From the NCBI RefSeq assembly GCF_011752935.1, contig NZ_VWWO01000001.1, positions 2,976,001 to 3,040,000 on the forward strand: DNA of 64,000 bases, given 5' to 3'. Position 1 is the stretch's first letter, and every line of letters starts with the position of its first letter. The translations under genes were made by a program, and so were the position numbers. Below the pieces are notes generated by a model. It was not told the origin of the DNA, searched no databases, and saw only the letters and a program-made list of their open reading frames with translations. Of the stretch, positions 9,111 through 18,014 are shown one piece after another. This DNA is from Chitinophaga sp. Cy-1792 (GTDB lineage: Bacteria; Bacteroidota; Bacteroidia; Chitinophagales; Chitinophagaceae).

Positions 9111-9965
9111 TTATAATTTCTTCTCTTCAAAAATCCATAGTCTGCCGCTTACTTGCTGGGTAGATACCGGCAGACACTGCACCAGATAGGTTTTTTCTTC
9201 TGGTGCAGGAAAAATCCATTCCCAGTCGGTAATAGCTTTATTAGGACTACTGAACAGGCGCATGGCTTCCTGATAGATTTCAGAGGCGTTACTGGTTTTA
9301 TTGCGCAGCTGCATCATGGCATCTGATAGGATGGCGGGCAGCTGTTCTCCGGGCCCGGAAAGGTTCAGCATTTCTGCCGCTGCATGATTGACCCACCCGG
9401 AATAGCCATCGTTATTGATGAAGATCAGGGCATGCGGAATGGTATGCATAATAGCCGAAAACCTGGCTGCCACACGCTGATAATGCACATGCTGCTGTGT
9501 ATACGTAATAATTTCCTTCAGGCGCAGGCGTATCGTTTCCATACATTCCTGGAAAGAGTTATTAAACGTTTTGGGCTCGCTCCATCCCAGGAGTATGAGG
9601 CTGCTGGCAGGTTCTGTATATAATGGTATCAGCGCAGCAGAAGAAAAGGCCTGGAGTACCTCCCGCAAAACGTTCTGGTTATCCGGCGGCATCGTCTGCC
9701 AGTAAATAGTTTTGAAACCATTGCTATAGATGAGTTTTTTTATAGGCTCAGGGTTCAGCACCATATCTTCCAGGTAAGACGGTGTGGCATTTTTTATTTT
9801 AGCGGTAGCCTCATCTTCAAATGCTATCTGCAATATAATATTGGCCTGCAGCAAGGTTTTCAATAAATCTATACTGAAGGCAAGAAAGGAAGCTATGTGT
9901 TTGTCTTTATCCCAGCGGCTTGTCTGATTAATAAAACTAAGCGCTTTACTTTCCCAACTTGTCAC
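9111..9965 (-). CDS. PAS-domain protein without output domain, partner of RsbQ-like hydrolase
   Basis: The product has 284 residues and no signal peptide. Residues about 1-165 look like an alpha/beta sensor region, perhaps GAF-like, but I cannot assign it. Residues about 170-284 read as a PAS domain (IPHALIFINNDGYSGWVNHAA, then a C-terminal beta-sheet ending in GRLWIFEEKK). No kinase, phosphatase, cyclase or DNA-binding domain follows. It lies 26 nt downstream of an RsbQ-like hydrolase on the same strand. In Bacillus, RsbQ is required for the function of the PAS-phosphatase RsbP, so I infer that this protein senses a product or ligand handled by the hydrolase. Confidence 0.7.
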   Translation of the reverse strand: MTSWESKALSFINQTSRWDKDKHIASFLAFSIDLLKTLLQANIILQIAFEDEATAKIKNATPSYLEDMVLNPEPIKKLIYSNGFKTIYWQTMPPDNQNVLREVLQAFSSAALIPLYTEPASSLILLGWSEPKTFNNSFQECMETIRLRLKEIITYTQQHVHYQRVAARFSAIMHTIPHALIFINNDGYSGWVNHAAAEMLNLSGPGEQLPAILSDAMMQLRNKTSNASEIYQEAMRLFSSPNKAITDWEWIFPAPEEKTYLVQCLPVSTQQVSGRLWIFEEKKL

Positions 9966-9991
9966 GCTAATGTGTTAAATCGATGAAAAAA

Positions 9992-10792
9992 TTATAGAAA
10001 TGTTTTGATGCCGGCGATAACTTCCCCAGGCGCGCTGATATGAGGGAAATGGCCAGTGGTATTTACTTTGTAACGTTTACTTCCGGGAATATTGGCCTCC
10101 ATATACTGACTTACAACCGAAGGGACGGCAATATCTTCTGCCGTCTCTAATATCAGCACTGGTATTTTTACCTGCGGCAATAGCCTGCGAATATCCATCT
10201 GAAAAATAGAACGGGCTACGCTAACGGCTATATCTGCGCGGATCTGCTGCAAAGAACGTGCAAAATCCTGCGCCAGGTCCGGGCGCTCCGGCTGATTCAT
10301 TACTGCCATGGAGAAACCACTCGTCCAGGCGTAATAATTCGTTTCCATCGATTCATATAGATCGCTGAGCGCTGTTTTGTCAAATCCTCCGACATAACCA
10401 TTTACCGGATCATTTTCATAGCGCGGGCTGCTACCAATCATGATGAGCTTATCAAAAATTCCCTGATACTGTAAACTCGTCATCAGGCCTATCATTCCAC
10501 TTACAGAATGCCCGATATAAGTGACGTTCTTCAGATCTAACCCATGAACGATATCTGCCAGATCTTTCACATAACCTTCTGTGGTAGCATAACGGTTAAA
10601 GCTAAACGCAGCTATGTCCGACTTTCCACCACCCACATTGTCATATAATACAATTTTGTAATTATTTTCGAATGCAGGAATTACCTGTCGGAAGGTTGTC
10701 TGGTCCAGACCGAAACCATGGCCAAAAATCAAGGTAGCTGCAGCATCCGGTTTTCCTATGATATGAATATTATTACGCTGGTTTATATCCAT
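9992..10792 (-). CDS. RsbQ-like alpha/beta hydrolase
   Basis: The product has 266 residues, the length of Bacillus RsbQ and of the related plant D14/KAI2 receptors. It keeps family-typical stretches: GHGFGLDQ at the oxyanion region, the YDNVGGGKSD segment, NRYATTEGY, and the nucleophile elbow GHSVSG (Ser about residue 94). The catalytic Asp is in TAEDIAVPS and the His in TTGHFPHIS. There is no signal peptide, so it is cytoplasmic. The fold would bind or hydrolyse a small hydrophobic ligand. It is the first gene of a two-gene unit with a PAS protein. An unrelated esterase role is possible but the similarity to RsbQ is specific. Confidence 0.85.
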   Translation of the reverse strand: MDINQRNNIHIIGKPDAAATLIFGHGFGLDQTTFRQVIPAFENNYKIVLYDNVGGGKSDIAAFSFNRYATTEGYVKDLADIVHGLDLKNVTYIGHSVSGMIGLMTSLQYQGIFDKLIMIGSSPRYENDPVNGYVGGFDKTALSDLYESMETNYYAWTSGFSMAVMNQPERPDLAQDFARSLQQIRADIAVSVARSIFQMDIRRLLPQVKIPVLILETAEDIAVPSVVSQYMEANIPGSKRYKVNTTGHFPHISAPGEVIAGIKTFL

Positions 10793-10832
10793 CGCGATGA
10801 TTATTTTATCGGGTTTTCAAAGAGGTCAGAAC

Positions 10833-10865
10833 CAAATATAACATTTTTTTCACTGCACCTGTAAA
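10833..10865 (-). promoter_or_regulatory. Putative promoter of the RsbQ-like/PAS unit
   Basis: On the minus strand a TATATTTG box (10840-10833) matches the Bacteroidota -7 consensus TAnnTTTG exactly. A TTTA at 10865-10862 stands in for the -33 TTTG with a 21-nt spacer. Transcription would begin near 10826 and give a leader of about 34 nt before the ATG at 10792. Confidence 0.55.
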
Positions 10866-11070
10866 TATGGAAGCGCTTAATGGTTGCTTATCAGCTGCTA
10901 CGAAGCAGCACCTTTGCGTGAAACTCCGTACTTTGCAAAAAAAAACCGCGCCTGTTGCAGCAGACACGGCCAAATGGACCATACAATTGCTTGTATGCAT
11001 TTAGTTAACACTAAAATCAGTCCTAATATACATTTTTTTATCGTAGAACTTCATCAAAAGAACCAGAAAC

Positions 11071-11718
11071 ATGGCTTTTATTTTCGACATGAACGGCACC
11101 ATGATCAACGACATGGAATATCACCTGGAAGGATGGTATAATATGCTTAACAAACTCGGGGCAAACCTGGACCGTGAGCAGGTGAGGGGACATATGTACG
11201 GCAAGAATGAAGAACTACTGGAGCGTATCTTCGGAAAAGACCATTTTACCGCTGAACAAATGGCTTCCATTGCCCAGGAAAAGGAAGAGTTATACCAGGA
11301 GGCTTTCCGCCCGCACCTCCAGCTGATAGCCGGATTACCTGCCTTCCTGGAAAAGGCTGCGGCGCTGAACATCCCGATGGCCATAGGCACGGCGGCCAAC
11401 CAGTTTAATATCGGCTATGTGCTGGATAACCTGAATATCCGCCACTATTTCAAAGCAGTGATCAGTGCGGAAGACGTTACCTCCAGCAAACCTGACCCGG
11501 AAGTATTTCTCAAGGCTGCTGCCGAAGTAGAAGTGGCTCCTGCCCAATGTATCGTGTTCGAAGATGCACCCAAAGGCGTAGAAGCTGCTGCCAATGCAGG
11601 CATGCAGGCGGTAGTACTCACTACCATGCACACACGTGATGAGTTTGAAGCCTATGATAATATTATTGCCTTCATCGACGACTATAACGATCCGGCTGTG
11701 CTGGCACTATTGAAATAA
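11071..11718 (+). CDS. HAD-family protein, beta-phosphoglucomutase-like, with Asp-to-Asn change in motif I
   Basis: The product has 215 residues with the Rossmann core and helical cap of the beta-phosphoglucomutase-like HAD group. Motif I reads FDMNGT (residues 5-10). The nucleophile Asp6 is present but the second Asp of DxDGT, the general acid/base, is Asn8. The motif III Lys lies in SSKPDPE and the motif IV acids in FEDAPKG. In typical phosphatases and mutases Asn at this place strongly lowers turnover, so the enzyme may have altered chemistry or act in binding. The substrate is unknown. It is convergent with the next gene, whose stop lies only 9 nt away. Confidence 0.85.
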   Translation: MAFIFDMNGTMINDMEYHLEGWYNMLNKLGANLDREQVRGHMYGKNEELLERIFGKDHFTAEQMASIAQEKEELYQEAFRPHLQLIAGLPAFLEKAAALNIPMAIGTAANQFNIGYVLDNLNIRHYFKAVISAEDVTSSKPDPEVFLKAAAEVEVAPAQCIVFEDAPKGVEAAANAGMQAVVLTTMHTRDEFEAYDNIIAFIDDYNDPAVLALLK

Positions 11719-11720
11719 TA

Positions 11721-11737
11721 TACCCTGTCAGAGGGTA
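11721..11737. terminator. Small hairpin between convergent genes
   Basis: TACCCT and AGGGTA pair around a 5-nt loop between the HAD gene and the convergent hydrolase gene, overlapping the latter's stop codon. There is no T-tract, so termination is uncertain. Confidence 0.35.
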
Positions 11738-12273
11738 GCCCAGTTCATCACCAGCTCCTTCAGCAGCCGCTGGCCTTCCAGCCATTCTCCCAATCCGGAT
11801 GCGGCATTGATATGGCCTTTGGCACCCAGGTTTACAAACCTGCTGCCCCAGGTGGCAGCGAAATAGGTTGCCCGGTCTATGCTGCAATATTCATCGTTGG
11901 TACTGGCTACCACGATGCTTTTAAAAGGAAGTCGGGAAGAAGGAATCGGTTTGAAGCCGGTAGCTGCTGGCGGAAAATCAGGCCGGTTGGCATCAGGCGG
12001 AGCTACCAGCAAAGCGCCGGCAATGGTCCGCTTTGTTTGCTGTGCCCAGTGCGCTACGGCCAGACAGGCAAGGCTATGCGCGGCAATCACCACCTTGGGG
12101 CCCGCAGCAGCCACTTCCCGCTCTATATGTGCCACCCAGGCCGCACATACCGGTGCATCCCAGGAATTTTGTTCTATGCGTTTAGTACCGGGAATGATCT
12201 GTTCCCAGATAGTCTGCCAATGTTCCGGACCGGAACTACCCAGCCCTGGGGCTGTCAGAACGCTAATTTCCAT
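11728..12273 (-). CDS. RBBP9/YdeN-type alpha/beta hydrolase
   Basis: The chosen ATG (12273-12271) gives 181 residues beginning MEISVLTAPG, which fits the family better than a start 14 codons upstream. The sequence shows the small serine hydrolase pattern: a SSGPEHWQ segment, the nucleophile elbow AAHSLACLA, VASTNDEYCS with the Asp, and GAKGHINAASG with the His. No signal peptide is seen. Members are small intracellular serine hydrolases whose physiological substrates are mostly unknown. It lies alone at the end of a convergent pair. Confidence 0.85.
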   Translation of the reverse strand: MEISVLTAPGLGSSGPEHWQTIWEQIIPGTKRIEQNSWDAPVCAAWVAHIEREVAAAGPKVVIAAHSLACLAVAHWAQQTKRTIAGALLVAPPDANRPDFPPAATGFKPIPSSRLPFKSIVVASTNDEYCSIDRATYFAATWGSRFVNLGAKGHINAASGLGEWLEGQRLLKELVMNWATL

Positions 12274-12319
12274 GTGCGTAACGAGGTTATTAAGGAAAGA
12301 TAGTAAATATCTCACCTAA

Positions 12320-12349
12320 AAAAAATAGCCGGTGCTGAAAAGCACCGGC
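12320..12349 (-). terminator. Rho-independent terminator after the polysaccharide utilisation operon
   Basis: On the minus strand GCCGGTGCT and AGCACCGGC form a 9-bp stem with a 4-nt loop, followed directly by TATTTTTTTT. It lies about 100 nt past the stop of the last lipoprotein gene of the locus and before the small hydrolase gene. Confidence 0.85.
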
Positions 12350-12403
12350 AACAGGTAACAACCAAAACAGCATATTGTATACTGTAATATCTTTTGATAA
12401 AAG

Positions 12404-12428
12404 CCCGTCTCTACAGACTAGAGACGGG
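12404..12428 (-). terminator. Second hairpin just after the lipoprotein stop
   Basis: CCCGTCTCTA and TAGAGACGGG form a perfect 10-bp stem with a 5-nt loop, 17 nt after the stop codon; on the minus strand CTTTTATC follows. It makes a tandem with the stronger terminator at 12320-12349 and may protect the 3' end of the transcript. Confidence 0.6.
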
Positions 12429-12444
12429 GGCCATAAGCGGAATT

Positions 12445-13203
12445 TTAAAATATAAATCCTTTACGCTTGAAGTGCCAGAACTTACGCCAGCCATCTCCCT
12501 GCTGTACTAAAGACAGTTCGTCACTTGTCAGCTTTAATATGTTATAGGTAACTTTTTCTCCCTGGGAGATATCAGCACCACTGATTTTTAAAGTCATGTT
12601 AAGCGTATCCAGGGCAAAGTTAGCCTTGGTCGTAGCGCCGGCATGTAATAAGCGATAGTTCAGCCCCTTGTCGAGGTCAAAGGTCATCTCATCATTCACC
12701 ACACCATAACCGGTAAACTCTGACACACTGGGTACCCACCAGGTAGGTGTAGGGGAGTCGCCCGGGCCCACGCCATAGTAGCTGTTATCCGGTGCATCCA
12801 TCGCCCAAACCCAGGTTTTGCCGGCTGCACCGTTGGTCAGCAGGTTCCAGTATTTGCTGGAAAAGTAATATGGGTCATTTTGTGATACCGTTACCTTCAC
12901 GGAATCATACTTAGGGGTGGCTGCTCCATAGGCAAAGAACTTGATATACCAGTCGCCGGCAAATGGCATCACCACCACGGCATCTTTCTGATTGGTGCCA
13001 CCAAATACATAATCCCAGTAAGGAATGGCGCCCTTGGTATCACTTTTCAGGGTAACCTGGTTATCATAGCCCGGTGTCTGCGTAACGGTGAAGTCAAGCT
13101 TGATACTGGCGTTACTCTCAGGTTTAATATCCTTTTCATATGGCTTGCAGGCATACACCGTTGCTGCGAGCAGTATTAAACTATATATATGAATACGTTT
13201 CAT
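12445..13203 (-). CDS. Surface lipoprotein in the SusE/SusF position
   Basis: The preferred ATG (13203-13201) gives 252 residues starting MKRIHIYS. A signal peptide ends in a lipobox with Cys in VYACKPY. The mature part is rich in beta strands and aromatic residues (WDYVFGG, TWVWAMD, TWWVPSV), as in glycan-binding surface proteins. A PKD-like N-terminal part is likely. It follows susD by 24 nt. Lipoproteins at this position bind glycan on the cell surface. I cannot assign a named family with certainty. Confidence 0.75.
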   Translation of the reverse strand: MKRIHIYSLILLAATVYACKPYEKDIKPESNASIKLDFTVTQTPGYDNQVTLKSDTKGAIPYWDYVFGGTNQKDAVVVMPFAGDWYIKFFAYGAATPKYDSVKVTVSQNDPYYFSSKYWNLLTNGAAGKTWVWAMDAPDNSYYGVGPGDSPTPTWWVPSVSEFTGYGVVNDEMTFDLDKGLNYRLLHAGATTKANFALDTLNMTLKISGADISQGEKVTYNILKLTSDELSLVQQGDGWRKFWHFKRKGFIF

Positions 13204-13227
13204 TGTTGTAAGTTTTTGGATCAGCAA

Positions 13228-14784
13228 TTACCAGCCGGTATTCTGTTTCAGTGTACCGTTGGAAAGATTGATCTGTGTTTCAGGAATAGAAAACAGTCCT
13301 TTGGTTTCCGGACGGAATGTTACGTTGAAAGCCGCTGTGGCGCCGGTGTTGTCGATCGCTGATTTAGCAACGCTAACGCCCTGACGGAGCAAATCCCAGT
13401 AACGATGTCCTTCCAGTGCCAGCTCAAACCTGCGCTCATCCATAATCTGCTGCACATTATTCAGGGTTACACGGTGTGCCTGGTCCTGGAATGCACGGTC
13501 CCTTACCTGGTCCAGGTAACCCTGTGCCTTTCCGGGGTTGGTGGTGAGGTTCAGCTCTGCACCCATCAGCAGCACATCTGCAAATCGGATAACAGGATAG
13601 TTATCGTAGTTATCCCACTGGAAATTACCTCCCAGGTCTTCCGGCTTCTTGTCGTTGATCGGCGTATATTTCTTGATGAAATATCCTGTATACTGGGCCT
13701 GATCACCCAGGGTATAATCTGCACTATATCCTTCGTCATCAATAGAGATGATGGAAGATGTTCTGCGGGTATCGCCATTCTGGAAAGCCCTGTATAATGC
13801 AGGGTTTACGGTAGCAGCGCCCCAGCCTTTATAGTAAGGACCCAGCACCTGGCTCCTGATACCGATCATCACCTGTACCCTGTTACCATTGTTCTGGTTG
13901 GCATCACCCAAACCCAGGTAGGTATACTGTATCACGAACACCCCTTCCTGGTTGTTCTGGCCGGCAAAGCCATTGGCATCGGAGGAAGCACGGAAAAGGT
14001 TGTTGAATTTAGGTACCAGCGAATAACCACTGTTCTGGATCACGTCTTCAATGGCAGCAGTAGCATCTGTCTTACTAACTACACTGCCTATACTCTGTTT
14101 GCCATAGTAACCGGTGTAGTAGAGGAATACACGGCCCAGTAAAGATTCCGCTGCCCATTTGGTAGCGCGGCCATACTCCCCACTTGGAATAGATCCGAAT
14201 GCGGTAGCAGGCATATTGCTGGCGGCATCTTTCAGATCGGTGGCTATCTGCGCATACACGCTGTCTGGAGTGGACTGCGGAATGAAGTAGTTGCCCGGCT
14301 CCAGTGGCACCGTAATCAGTGGCACATTGCCAAACATTCTCACCAGGTCGAAATAGTAGTAAGCACGAAGGAACTTCGCCTCCGCGATATACCTGTGCTT
14401 AGTGGTAGAATCGGCTTTGAAATCTACCCCGTTGATATTCTGTAATAAAATATTACAACGGTAAATACCTGTATAATACTTGCTCCAGGCGGCTGCATTA
14501 ATGTCGTTCATGTTGATGAACTTATCCCATTGGTTCAAACCCTGGTCAGCATTACCACCACCACCAAATGCATCGTCAGAGGCAATTTCGGAGGTCAGCA
14601 GGATATTGCCGTATCCGTCCTGGTCCAACATACTGTATGCTGAAACCAACCCCTGATAGGCATCTGCCGGTGTTTTATAAAATGCGTCTATGGTCTTTCT
14701 GTCCAGCGGACTTGTTTCCAGAAACTTTTTGCCGCAGGAGGCTAACATACTGCCTGCTATAAATAAGAAGAGTAGTTTTTTCAT
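13228..14784 (-). CDS. SusD/RagB-type outer-membrane lipoprotein
   Basis: The product has 518 residues with a lipoprotein signal (Cys in LASCGKKF) and the SusD pattern: the N-terminal LETSPLDRKT stretch, TPR-like helices with AEAKFLRAYYYFDLVRMFGNVPL, and a C-terminal DERRFELALEGHRYWDLLRQG segment, all diagnostic. SusD forms the lid on the SusC channel and captures the glycan. It begins 11 nt after susC and is clearly co-transcribed with it. Confidence 0.97.
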   Translation of the reverse strand: MKKLLFLFIAGSMLASCGKKFLETSPLDRKTIDAFYKTPADAYQGLVSAYSMLDQDGYGNILLTSEIASDDAFGGGGNADQGLNQWDKFINMNDINAAAWSKYYTGIYRCNILLQNINGVDFKADSTTKHRYIAEAKFLRAYYYFDLVRMFGNVPLITVPLEPGNYFIPQSTPDSVYAQIATDLKDAASNMPATAFGSIPSGEYGRATKWAAESLLGRVFLYYTGYYGKQSIGSVVSKTDATAAIEDVIQNSGYSLVPKFNNLFRASSDANGFAGQNNQEGVFVIQYTYLGLGDANQNNGNRVQVMIGIRSQVLGPYYKGWGAATVNPALYRAFQNGDTRRTSSIISIDDEGYSADYTLGDQAQYTGYFIKKYTPINDKKPEDLGGNFQWDNYDNYPVIRFADVLLMGAELNLTTNPGKAQGYLDQVRDRAFQDQAHRVTLNNVQQIMDERRFELALEGHRYWDLLRQGVSVAKSAIDNTGATAAFNVTFRPETKGLFSIPETQINLSNGTLKQNTGW

Positions 14785-14795
14785 AATTGCTGCGA

Positions 14796-17700
14796 TTAGA
14801 ATTTAACATTAAGTCCTACCAACACGGTCCTTGGCTGAGGGTAATAACCCAGATCTGTACCAGATGACCAGGTATCGATACCATAACCTACTTCCGGATC
14901 CAATCCGTGGTAATGTGTGAAAGTGAACAGGTTCATGCCGGAAACATACAGGCGGAACTGTTGGAGGGAGCTGTGTTTAAGCAGACTATGTTTGAAATCG
15001 TAGCCCAGGTTTACGCTCTTGATACGCATAAACGCACCATTGCGTATATACAGGTCAGAGAACTTCGTATAGTTACCGTTAGGTTCATCACCCAGGGTTA
15101 CACGAGGGGTACTGTTGCTCGTACCTTCACCATGCCAGCGGCTGAAAATATCTGTAGAATAATTATTGTAGAAACGGTCGTATGATCTGGTACCATCCAC
15201 GATCTGGTTACCACCAACACCACTCAGCAATACGGAGAGGTCAAAACCTTTGTAGCTGGCATTCAGCGAAATACCATAGGTATTGGTTGGTAGCGGACTG
15301 CCCACTTTGGTTTTATCGTTAGCGTCAATAACGCCGTCGTGGTTCAGGTCTACGAATTTAACGTCGCCAGGTTGTGCGTTAGGCTGGATCTTATTACCGT
15401 TTTTATCGGTATAGGCATCAATTTCAGCCTGGTTCTGGAAGATGCCAGCTGTTTTCAGCCCATAGAAATAGCCCATTGGCATACCATTCTGTGCTCTGTA
15501 GTATTCGTCCATGTTGGAAGACAGCACGCCATTATAGGAAGGATGCAATACGCCTTCCTGGTTAGGAATGCTGAGTACTTCGTTGTGGTTGAAGGTGATA
15601 TTTCCGCCTACGCCTATACGCAGTTCACCGAAAGAGTGAGAATAGTTGATGGCCAGTTCCACACCTCTGTTAAGTACACTGCCCCCGTTGATGGTTGGTG
15701 CGCCGGTACCTGCCAGCTGTGGAATTGGAGCGGTAACGAGCCAGTCGCGGGTAAGTTTCCTGTACCAGTCAAAGGTAACGTTGAAGTCCTTGAATACGGT
15801 CGCGTCAAATCCGATATCGGTCTGCTCTGATCTTTCCCATTTCAGGTCAGGATTGGCGATAATATCGGGAGAGGCCCCCACGGCTTTTGCATTATTGAAA
15901 TAGTAAGATTTGTAGAGATTGGAAACGGTAGCCAGGTATGCGTAATCGCGGATACGGTCGTTACCGTTCTGACCCCAGCCACCACGGATTTTCAGGAAGT
16001 TCAGCCACTTATCGGCAGATTTCATGAAGGATTCGTTGGTAGCTACCCAGCCCAGTGAGAAGCCAGGGAATACACCATACCTGTTGTTGGCGCCAAATCT
16101 GGTAGAACCGTCACGGCGGATGGTGGCGGTCAGCATATACTTCTCATCGAAGTTGTACAGCACTCGACCGAAGTAAGAAGCCAGTCTGTTACCGGCTTGC
16201 ATACCAAACACCTTACGGAGCGAATCATTGGTACCATTGCTCAGCAGGGCATGAGCCAGGTCGCTGATGATAAGGTCGCTGGCAGAGCCGCCCACATTGT
16301 AACCATCAAAAGATAAGGCAGTCATACCGGCCATTACGTTCAGGTTGGATTTGCCAAACTGACGCTGGTAAGCCAGGGTATTATCCCAGTTCCATTTGAG
16401 GTTGCGGTACATACCCTGACTGGCAGTACTGTGCGTGTTGCTGTTGTTGGTAGCCAGACTGTATACAGGTACAAAGCTGTTGTTATATACATAGGAGAGA
16501 TCGATACCGAAATCAGAACGGAATACGAGTCCTTTGATAATGGTTGCATCTACATAAACATCACCGATCAAACGGTCTGTAATGCTTTTGCTGTTCTGCG
16601 TATAATCAATTAATCCGATCGGGTTCACTTCATCAGCAGCCATCGGCGATACGCCGTAGTTGCCGGCAGTATCTCTCAGCGGCATAACAGGGCTGGCGTT
16701 GAGTAAACCTCTGATGGAGTTGTTATAGATATTACCAGTACCGATGCCGGACTGGCGGATATGTGCATAGTTCAGGTTCTCACCGGCTTTGATCCTGTCG
16801 TCCCAGACTTTATGCTCTGAATTAATGCGGAAGGAGGTGCGTTCGAAGAAAGATCTGCCTGGCAGGCCCATGATACCTTGTTGTCCCATATAGGATAACG
16901 CGGTTGAATACACGGACTTGGCATTACCGCCGCTCAGGCCAATGCTGTAATTCTGAATCGGTGCGTTTTTCAGGGTGGCTGCGTCCTGCCAGTCGGTACC
17001 GGTACCCAGTTTGCTGAGTGCGTCCGTGCTGAATATCGGCGCCTTGCCGGAGTTGATGCTGGCCTCGTTCATGATAACGCCATACTGCTGTGCATTCAGC
17101 AGCGACATCTTACGGGCCGGGTTCTGTACGCCATAGGAGGCGTCCAGTGTTACGCTGGTGCGTCCTTCCTTACCTTTACGGGTAGTGATGAGTACAACGC
17201 CATTGGCCGCACGTGTACCGTAGATCGCGGTGCTGGCGGCATCTTTCAGGATGTCGAGCGAAGCGATATCCGAAGGGTTCAGGTAAGCGATATCATCTGC
17301 CGGAAATCCATCTACGATATATAACGGGCGGCTATCGCCATTCGTTCCTATACCACGGATCTGGATCTTCAGGTCATCGCCCGGCTGACCGGAATTGGAA
17401 GTTACCTGCACGCCCGGCGCCTGGCCCTGTAACGATGATTCCACACTTACGCTGTGGTTCTGAATCAGGTCGCCGTTGCCCAGATGGACAGTAGCACCGG
17501 TAACCACTTTTTTCTTCTGAGCGCCATAACCTACTACTATCAGCTCATTGAGGCCGGTAGCAGCGGAGGCAAGTTTAATAACGTTGCCGGCTAAACGCTG
17601 TATTTTTATTTCCTGTTTGGTATAACCTACCAGCGAAATAACAAGAACATCTCCCGGCTGTGCATCCAGTGTAAATGTTCCGTCCTCTTTGGTAGTAGCG

Positions 17701-17924
17701 CCTTTGGTAGTGCCTTTTATCACTACGTTGACACCGGGGAGGGGAGTGCCGTCTTTAGCATCCACCACTTGTCCGCTTACTGCCTGACGAAGGTTATAAG
17801 GAGCTTTGTTGAGTGTGGTAGCGTGTACCGGTGTCGGTGCAGTAAGGGTGAATCCGCACACGGCCATCGTACCTAGCAAATACTGTCTGAACAGTGTACT
17901 GCCTTGATTGTACCAGATTTTCAT
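14796..17924 (-). CDS. SusC/RagA-type TonB-dependent outer-membrane transporter
   Basis: The product has 1042 residues. A signal region (to about 36) is followed by a carboxypeptidase-regulatory-like domain (about 48-125), a plug domain with IQIRGIGTNGDSRPLYIVDGFP (about 190-215) and a long beta-barrel ending in Phe (VLVGLNVKF). SusC imports oligosaccharides using TonB energy. No N-terminal STN signalling domain is seen, so control should come from the HTCS of the same locus, not from an anti-sigma factor. It is the first gene of the susC-susD-lipoprotein set. Confidence 0.97.
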   Translation of the reverse strand: MKIWYNQGSTLFRQYLLGTMAVCGFTLTAPTPVHATTLNKAPYNLRQAVSGQVVDAKDGTPLPGVNVVIKGTTKGATTKEDGTFTLDAQPGDVLVISLVGYTKQEIKIQRLAGNVIKLASAATGLNELIVVGYGAQKKKVVTGATVHLGNGDLIQNHSVSVESSLQGQAPGVQVTSNSGQPGDDLKIQIRGIGTNGDSRPLYIVDGFPADDIAYLNPSDIASLDILKDAASTAIYGTRAANGVVLITTRKGKEGRTSVTLDASYGVQNPARKMSLLNAQQYGVIMNEASINSGKAPIFSTDALSKLGTGTDWQDAATLKNAPIQNYSIGLSGGNAKSVYSTALSYMGQQGIMGLPGRSFFERTSFRINSEHKVWDDRIKAGENLNYAHIRQSGIGTGNIYNNSIRGLLNASPVMPLRDTAGNYGVSPMAADEVNPIGLIDYTQNSKSITDRLIGDVYVDATIIKGLVFRSDFGIDLSYVYNNSFVPVYSLATNNSNTHSTASQGMYRNLKWNWDNTLAYQRQFGKSNLNVMAGMTALSFDGYNVGGSASDLIISDLAHALLSNGTNDSLRKVFGMQAGNRLASYFGRVLYNFDEKYMLTATIRRDGSTRFGANNRYGVFPGFSLGWVATNESFMKSADKWLNFLKIRGGWGQNGNDRIRDYAYLATVSNLYKSYYFNNAKAVGASPDIIANPDLKWERSEQTDIGFDATVFKDFNVTFDWYRKLTRDWLVTAPIPQLAGTGAPTINGGSVLNRGVELAINYSHSFGELRIGVGGNITFNHNEVLSIPNQEGVLHPSYNGVLSSNMDEYYRAQNGMPMGYFYGLKTAGIFQNQAEIDAYTDKNGNKIQPNAQPGDVKFVDLNHDGVIDANDKTKVGSPLPTNTYGISLNASYKGFDLSVLLSGVGGNQIVDGTRSYDRFYNNYSTDIFSRWHGEGTSNSTPRVTLGDEPNGNYTKFSDLYIRNGAFMRIKSVNLGYDFKHSLLKHSSLQQFRLYVSGMNLFTFTHYHGLDPEVGYGIDTWSSGTDLGYYPQPRTVLVGLNVKF

Positions 17925-18014
17925 GTTTAACGTGTTTTATAAGGCTGGGTAATGTGTCCTGGTTATAATTTTAAATACTGAACTTTTACAGGAAGCTGAA
18001 AAGTTTGATCCGGG

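Noticed and set aside
10806..11000. Small minus-strand open frame upstream of the RsbQ-like gene
   Set aside because: The candidate promoter with TATATTTG lies inside it, and the translated sequence has no domain; it is more likely promoter DNA.
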